In this document: piece by piece, positions 58,718-64,000 of the stretch
How the letters are laid out: each line of letters begins with the position of its first letter
Position numbering within the stretch: the first letter of the stretch is position 1
Assembly: GCA_900155495.1 (NCBI GenBank)
Contig: FTLJ01000116.1
Location: 120,942 to 184,941 of the forward strand
Source: Porogramme epimiltina
Taxonomy: Eukaryota; Basidiomycota; Agaricomycetes; Polyporales; Polyporaceae
Direction: 5' to 3'
Length of the DNA stretch: 64,000 nucleotides
Made by a program: the position numbers and the translations under genes
The notes under the pieces: model-generated
What the model saw: only the letters and a program-made list of their open reading frames with translations
What the model was told of the DNA's origin: nothing
Database searches by the model: none

Positions 58718-59411
58718 AGGGGCATGGGATATGCATTGAGTTACTCTCATGCATGCAGAATCGTCGAAGAGTTGTAGAATACAGATTCGCTCTACAGATT
58801 GTTGCGCTCATATACTACATATGTGGCCCTTTGGATTGGTGGAGTAGTCAATATTATGGGTATAGGCAAGATAATGGCGTGAGTGCACCACTCGTGTGCG
58901 CGAGAAGCCGAGTGGCTTCCTGGGTAAATGGGAGAAGAGGAATTGAGAGGAGAGTTGAAGTACGGTGACCGCATGTGGTGAGGCGACGATAGAGAAAACG
59001 CCGATAGAATCGCGTGCTTTCAGAGGAATACTGTTGACAGAATCTAGGTGCGAGATGTCAAATCCGGGATGATGGCGTGAGCGTGAACTTTGAAGCAAGG
59101 CAAGTCGAGATCCCGTGAGCTGTATCAGAATCTCGTGAGTAATGAGGCACTGAGACGAGCGAATATCTGATGGTAGATCTAAACTTGGTGAACAAGATGT
59201 ACGTTTGTATATAGAAAAAGAGATTCAAAATAGACACCGTTGGCCAGCAGGACGGACGGAACACGGCTGAATGTACAAGAGAACCGAAGAGCATTTGTGA
59301 CCTCCAATAGGATTCGAGGGTCTAACCCCCGCGCAAGAGATGATGACTCGCACTGAGAATCATTTATTCACCTGCAGTATACCGGGAGCTCCAGCGGAAG
59401 CTTCACACTTG
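58718..59411. other. No supported gene
   Basis: Spacer between the DUF7770-like gene and the broken C-type F-box copy. AT-richer, with only short frames. Confidence 0.4.
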
Positions 59412-60046
59412 TCACCACTCTGCGTGAGCGGGGGTCGAATGGGATAAGATGCCATGTGCCTGGGCGAGGGACAACGTATTGAAGTTCACAGTATGCATTC
59501 CTGTGAACATCCCTCTTCCTCCGTTGCGGTCGAGGGTGATCTGGAAGAGTTGTTCGCCTTCAGGTTCGAATGGGATCGGTTCCACAGAAAACCTCCAAAG
59601 GACTCGGATACGGGATGCGTACCAGAGAAACCGATTGAATATCCCCGGGACGTCGTAGAGCTTCGCTGAGATGATCTGTGCAAGGTCAGGACTCAGCGTT
59701 GATACTACTGGATAGCCAGAGTGACTCACAGAGTGAATGCAGTCCTGGCGCCTGGATCATAACGTGTCAGTGTGCCGCCGGCACCCATTGTTTGGGCAGT
59801 AGTAGGCAAACCTCCCGGGAGGTGCGAGTAGATCCCATAGGGGTCTCGTAGTACTCATCTCCCGCCAAATGACGCCGAGGGCAGGGTCACGAAACGCGCG
59901 GCAAACAAGTGCACACGCCACCAAGGAGGGGCAATCCTGCTCGCAAAGCACCTGACGTTCGATTTTGAGGAACCCGAATATGATGAATAGGAGATCATCG
60001 TTATAAGGACTCGGGGGAGGTGACTGCTAGAGGAAGTGTTGGCCAT
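59412..60046 (-). pseudogene. N-terminal half of a subfamily C F-box gene, inverted (C3-N)
   Basis: From ATG at 60046 (MANTSSSS, like MANMLPSS of C1) through the F-box-like part (NDDLLFIIFGFLK, ALVCRAFRDPALGVIWREM, PLWDLLAPPG) to an intron (gtgagt...gcacag) and exon 2 (IISAKLYDVPGIFNRFLWYA, RNGGRGMFTGMHTV). Two one-base frame changes interrupt exon 1, one just before the NDDLL codons (about 60003) and one near its end (about 59757). Similarity to C1 stops at LSHSTPA and a stop follows at once. The remainder of such a gene lies on the opposite strand at 60416. Confidence 0.75.
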
Positions 60047-60415
60047 GGGACACTACCTGAAATGCCGGATCATGGCTCAGAGTCAGTGGTTCGGGAATCC
60101 GCCGCACAGAAGTACGAAGGGTATCCCAGTCACGCAGTCACGTGAAGGACAGGGTGTCCCGACGCCGGACAAGCGTCTATGCGGCAATGCCAGTGACAAA
60201 CTGACAGCAACTTGACCGGTACCTACCCACTTCAGTCTGTCTCTCATTGCAAACCGACTCCTCCTTCGCTTCCCTTTTCATTTGGACCTCTTAGTTCCAA
60301 CATTGTCAAGGTTTTTCTACAAAGTGTCACTATTGCCAGCCCCTGCCAAAATCACATCAAATGAAATTGAAACCAAGAATCTCCGGCAGCCCGCTATTTC
60401 CATCTGGCCTCCGTC
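60047..60415. other. Region between the two halves of C3
   Basis: About 370 bp separating the outward-facing halves. It has pyrimidine-rich, promoter-like stretches at 60235-60290. It may now drive the plus-strand half. Confidence 0.4.
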
Positions 60416-61471
60416 ATGGTACCGCAACTGCAGTTTCCGCACCTGAAACCCTTGTACCGAGTGCGGATCGCCGACCTAGATGTCTTCACCAGCCTCTCAA
60501 ACCAGCCTGGGATCATCTCCCTCGGCATCAAATGCGCAGACGTCAATGTTTCCACCTTTGTGCTCTCGCAACAGCCCCGGGCTCTCCGAGGCTCTGACTT
60601 GGTCGAGCTCTCCTTGAGGGGACCTTGTACCGCTCTCATCACTCTCCTCAAGTCTCTCCGCGCACCCTCTTTGCTACGTGCTTCCCTCGTCCTGAGAGGA
60701 GGGTCTCTACAGCAGGACGCCCGGACCTTGGAGAGCATGGGATACACGTCGTGCATGGACGCACTCGTTATCGCGGCTCCCGCCCTTGAGGAAGTGTTCA
60801 TCCACATAGGAGGGCCGTGGCAGCGCTCCCTCGGAGAGCTCTTCACGCCTCTCCTTCCCGTGCGCAACATGCGCCGCTTCGTCTACAAGAACACGGGACA
60901 AATCAGGCGGCTGCGCTGCCACACCGGAACCGACGCAGACTTTGCGGCCGTGGGGAGAGCGTGGGGCGCGCTAGAGGTCCTCCGTCTCGAGCCGACGAGC
61001 CACTTCTGGATGAGAACCGGCCCAGTCCCAACGGCGATTGCGCTCGTGCACCTTCATGCGGCCTGTCGTAGGCTCTCCAAACTCGTTCTTCCCGCACTAG
61101 ACCCTGATCTCGATCGACTCGTGGAAGCGGATTCCCGCGTTCGCCCAACAACCCATAGGGGCGGCGATTTGCAGGACGCACCTCCTGCCCACCCATTTAG
61201 CACACTCACCATCGGGCTTTGGAAGCTCAGGTCAGCGGACATCACGGGAGAGCAGGAGGCTATGTTGGAAGCGTTCCTCGTTAAGCTCTTCCCGCAGTTG
61301 GCTCATCGCCGGGGAGAAAAGAAACTGATATCGGGAGAAATCATTCGGCGCCGCGGGCTGGTCAGCGAAGACTCAGACTCCACCGATACAGATACCGATT
61401 CTGAGTCTGCGTGGGACTCCTCGGAGAACGAGTCATTTGCCAGCAGCTATCGCACGACAGGGTGGCGATGA
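60416..61471 (+). CDS. C-terminal half of a subfamily C F-box gene (C3-C), open frame
   Basis: An open frame of 351 codons starting MVPQLQFPHLKPLYRVRIADLDVF, homologous to C1 from LLQFPHLKILKQARISSVDVF to the end. It includes DLVELSLRGPCTALITLL, RRFVYKNTG, GTDADFAAVGRAWGALEVLRLE, LEAFLVKLFPQL and the acidic tail SDSTDTDTDSESAWDSSENES. No F-box is attached. There are no internal stops or frameshifts, although the opposite-strand half is already broken. It could be expressed as a Leu-rich protein without F-box, or be a recent fragment not yet decayed. Confidence 0.6.
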   Translation: MVPQLQFPHLKPLYRVRIADLDVFTSLSNQPGIISLGIKCADVNVSTFVLSQQPRALRGSDLVELSLRGPCTALITLLKSLRAPSLLRASLVLRGGSLQQDARTLESMGYTSCMDALVIAAPALEEVFIHIGGPWQRSLGELFTPLLPVRNMRRFVYKNTGQIRRLRCHTGTDADFAAVGRAWGALEVLRLEPTSHFWMRTGPVPTAIALVHLHAACRRLSKLVLPALDPDLDRLVEADSRVRPTTHRGGDLQDAPPAHPFSTLTIGLWKLRSADITGEQEAMLEAFLVKLFPQLAHRRGEKKLISGEIIRRRGLVSEDSDSTDTDTDSESAWDSSENESFASSYRTTGWR

Positions 61472-62144
61472 AATAATCTATCATAGTTGCCCATGTATGA
61501 TATACTCAGTTGTCTCCCCTACGTCCCGTTTCGATGGCCAAACTCCCATTGATCCTACAACGGCTGGTCGTAAACATTTGCAACAAGAGTGAAGGGATTG
61601 AGTCTGGTTCGATGGGTTCTTCGACGAGCAGTATAGCGGCAACACTACAGGACGGCCAGTCCCGTTTGCTACCGGGTCTGCGCACCTCTAACTTCATCCT
61701 GCTCCTCTTGGTTCCTTTGTGTCCTGAGAAGGCTGCACTTCCTCGCGCGCGAGCGGTCGATACCAGGCTGAAGAACGTAACGTAGGAGGCAGTCGCAGGA
61801 GTTTCGATGCGGTGGCGCTTTCGTAGTGGAGGGTTCTTGACGGAAAGGATCTCCGACAGCACCCGGGAGGGGGATTGATAAGGCTTGAGTGATGGGCTGC
61901 TGTCGGAATTGAAGGGAGCGTCATTCCGTCCTAACGCGATGGCCCTCCCGCTGTGAAATAGGGTATCTACTGGCGGATCCACAGCAGAGCCCACCGGTGA
62001 ACGACAGCACGTGTTTCTGCGCATGTGCTTGCTGGCGAAGTGGCACGCCGAGTCATTGTGGAGGGGGAGAAAGCGATTATAGGATAGCAATGGGCAAGAG
62101 CAACATACAGTACGAGCGCGCCAATGAGAGGAGTAATATAAGGT
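61472..62144. other. No supported gene
   Basis: A minus-strand frame of 194 codons (61506-62090) and a plus-strand frame (61510-61785) overlap here. Neither shows a domain or homologs in the window; the minus frame would continue into the 3' end of uS19m. Left unannotated. Confidence 0.35.
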
Positions 62145-62614
62145 CTACTTGTTCTTCGTCTGCCTGCAAAGCACATTCTATCAGTTCTAAGAACAAGCTA
62201 GAAGAACCAATGACGCACTTGTATGTGAAGCGTTTCCTCGTGATCGCAAACTCGCCCAGCTTATGCCCGACCATATCCTGCGTCACCGTCACAGGAACGT
62301 AGTCCTTGCCGTTATGCACCATGAACCGAAGCCTGTCGCGAGGAGCAGTACATGGTCAGTACATTTGCGCAGCTTGTAGGGCTTGCGCAAGCATTAAAGA
62401 AGAAGTACGCACCCAATAAAGTTGGGGAGGATGGTACATGCCCGCGCCTGAGTCTTGATGGCAATGTTGTTCTCGAGTGCGTGTTTGAGGTTGGGGAAGG
62501 CGACAAAGAAGGGCCCTGAGCACAGTATGTTCAGCAAAGAGTAAAGGATGAGAAAGAAAGAGACTGACCCTTCCACGCCGCGCGACCGCCCTGCACGACC
62601 GCGGTGGGCAACAT
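62145..62614 (-). CDS. RSM19: Mitochondrial small-subunit ribosomal protein uS19m
   Basis: Predicted 93 aa in four exons, 62569-62614, 62413-62515, 62219-62332 and 62145-62163, with introns of 53, 80 and 55 nt. The protein starts [23 protein letters not shown], continues [20 protein letters not shown], then [17 protein letters not shown], and ends [13 protein letters not shown]. These are hallmark uS19 features: the KGPF start, the FxVHNG segment, MVGHKLGEF and the basic tail; the length matches the S19 family. The last exon has only 19 nt. It works in the head of the mitochondrial 28S/37S subunit. It is divergent from the gene at 63086. Confidence 0.92.
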
Positions 62615-63085
62615 CGTCGAAGCCAAGTGTGGGCGCCTCCCCGGCGTGACGGAGCATTTGCAGCTGGCGGGGGTCACGCACATCTGTCACAGGGTCACTA
62701 AGTGAGGTCATCGTGACCCTCCCTGCTGCGGGCGGGCGATCCGGAGTCCGGGGTGCGGGGGCGAGGTCGCCGCGGGGCGGGAGAAAGCGAGCTAAAGGCG
62801 ACGAGCGTGCGGGCCAAGACAGAGGAGACATCCCCGCAGCCCCGCCTTGGCCTTCCCCGTCTCCTCGTCGTCCTCCACGACCCCCTCGCCGCCCTGCCTG
62901 CGCTTCATGCCTCCCGCTCCCGCCCTCTCTCCCATCCCCGGGCTCTGAACGGACGCCTTCCCTCGCTTCCTGCCTCCCTTTACGGCTTCCGCACCGCAGA
63001 CTGCCGCAAGTGACGGTCTCCGTCGCCAAGGCTCCTAACGCGAACGTCCAAGACCAACAGCCTCCGCCCACTCTTCCTTACCAGC
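62615..63085. promoter_or_regulatory. Divergent promoter region
   Basis: About 470 bp between the uS19m start (minus) and the membrane-protein start (plus). It is GC- and pyrimidine-rich (CCTCGTCGTCCTCC and similar around 62860-62900). Reading frames are low-complexity Pro/Arg translations. Confidence 0.5.
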
Positions 63086-64000
63086 ATGCCACGACCAGTG
63101 GCCATGCGCCGCCGCACTTTCGACCTCCACATCCCCCGGGCTACTTCCTCGGAGTCCGAGTCGCAGTCCTCTTCGGGCTCGGGCTCGAGCTCAGCCACAG
63201 GTCCTCTCAGCTCGGCGTCCGGTGGAGGGACGACGGCCGCCCCAACAACATCTTCGAACGAAGCCACTTCTACGACCGTCCGAGGCGCACCACAATCGTC
63301 GTCGTCGTCAAGCACCACTGAACCCCCACTCTTCCCAACCCCCACAAACACCTCGACAAGCGACCAGAATCTAGTGTCCACAAAGGCATGTACCATCCGC
63401 GCACACAGATCGACGACTTCTTTTCTCACCCTATATCCCTCCATCCTCCCCATCGCGCACGACAGAACGCAGTCGAAAGCGCGCTCATCGTCGTCGCCGC
63501 GGCCATCATAATCGTCCTGGTCGCCTGGAGGTACGCCCGCCCATTCCCCGCTTCCCCGCCCCCTCCCTCGCTTCCCCGCACACACGCACGCACTGGTGCC
63601 GACCTCCCCTCTTTTCCCTTTTCCCTGCCCGCCCCTCCCACGCAGGGCCATCCGCCTGCGGCGGCGCAACCGCCCCATGACCGACTTCTTCCGCGCGCGC
63701 CCGCAGCCCGACGTGCCGACGCGCCCGCGCACCTTCCCGCGCACGACCGGCCTCCCGAGCGTGCCGGGCCCGCCCGCCGCGGTCCTCCTCTACGACACGC
63801 TCGCCGTCCCCGCGCCGCTGCGGCACCCCGACGCCGCGGGCGGGCGCCGCCGCACCCGCCGCACGCGCGCGGCGGACGTCGACGCGGGCGGGCGGAGGGG
63901 CGCGCTTGCGCACCCGGACGACCCGGACGAGTTCTTGCCGCGGTACGACGACAAGGACGTGCTGCCGCGGTACCAGGACGTCGAGCAGGTGCCTAGTGGG
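63086..64000 (+). CDS. Ser/Thr-rich single-pass membrane protein, partial
   Basis: The gene runs off the right edge. Exons 63086-63373, 63466-63530 and from 63646. Phases agree (CTA|gtgtcc...cacag|AAC; AG|gtacgc...cgcag|G). The N-terminal 96 residues are rich in Ser, Thr and Gly (TSSESESQSSSGSGSSS), without a clear signal peptide. A transmembrane helix follows (ESALIVVAAAIIIVLVAW), then a basic RLRRRNRP stop-transfer and a cytosolic tail with TDFF, VLLYDTLAVPAP and two LPRYxD-type motifs (LPRYDDKD, LPRYQD). This looks like the plan of basidiomycete surface proteins with a short cytosolic domain. GAG CAG|gtgcct at about 63990 may be a further exon end. Function unknown. Confidence 0.68.

Noticed and set aside
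61506..62090. 194-codon minus-strand frame downstream of uS19m
   Set aside because: No recognisable feature and an overlapping plus-strand frame; could be the 3' flank of uS19m.
1..64000. CRISPR arrays, operons, riboswitches or phage genes
   Set aside because: No regularly spaced repeats or bacterial signals; gene structure is clearly fungal.

Overview
The window looks like a chromosomal segment of a filamentous basidiomycete, probably an Agaricomycete. The reasons are many short introns of about 47-81 nt with GT-AG borders, moderately high GC, a Cla4-type PH-CRIB-kinase gene, fungal families such as the aminoglycoside-phosphotransferase fold and a DUF7770-like protein, and a large lineage-type expansion of F-box-like genes. 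Nothing bacterial or viral was seen. Exon models were built by hand from splice signals, reading-frame phase and comparison between paralogs inside the window; no database search was run.

Layout. The left edge (571-3715, minus) is a complete seven-exon p21-activated kinase of the Cla4 type. From about 4.9 kb to 61.5 kb the window is dominated by F-box-like proteins. Family 1 (555-589 aa, two coding exons: F-box-like exon, then a long leucine-rich exon ending in an acidic Ser-Asp-Glu cluster) falls into three subfamilies: A on the plus strand (4940, 10221, 12880, 35009, 37663), B on the minus strand (8781, 16584, 45109) and C (17535, plus broken relatives at 19.9-21.1 kb and 59.4-61.5 kb). Family 2 (514-525 aa, four coding exons, of which the first is only 20-23 nt) has three plus-strand members (41408, 46002, 49532). 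Many broken copies lie between them.

Other genes: a GPI-anchored-type surface protein (33235-34041) with two decayed partial copies elsewhere in the window; a possible multi-exon gene of unknown function at 26.9-28.75 kb; an aminoglycoside-phosphotransferase-like kinase (55449-56573, minus); a DUF7770-like three-exon gene (57932-58717); the mitochondrial small-subunit ribosomal protein uS19m (62145-62614, minus, four exons); and, running off the right edge, a Ser-rich single-pass membrane protein (63086 onward).

The central observation is an F-box nursery: tandem and inverted duplication, segmental duplication (about 41.1-45.1 kb against 45.7-49.1 kb), likely gene conversion, a one-codon nonsense pseudogene, an inversion that split one gene into two opposite-strand halves, and chimeras joining F-box remnants to the GPI gene. 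Subfamily A copies also share an upstream CACGTGAC element and a 60-61 nt leader intron, so their regulatory regions were duplicated with them. The conserved housekeeping genes (Cla4, uS19m) lie at the two ends and the rearranged accessory block between them. The stretches 21.2-24.9, 28.8-30.6 and 53.9-55.4 kb show no gene I can support.
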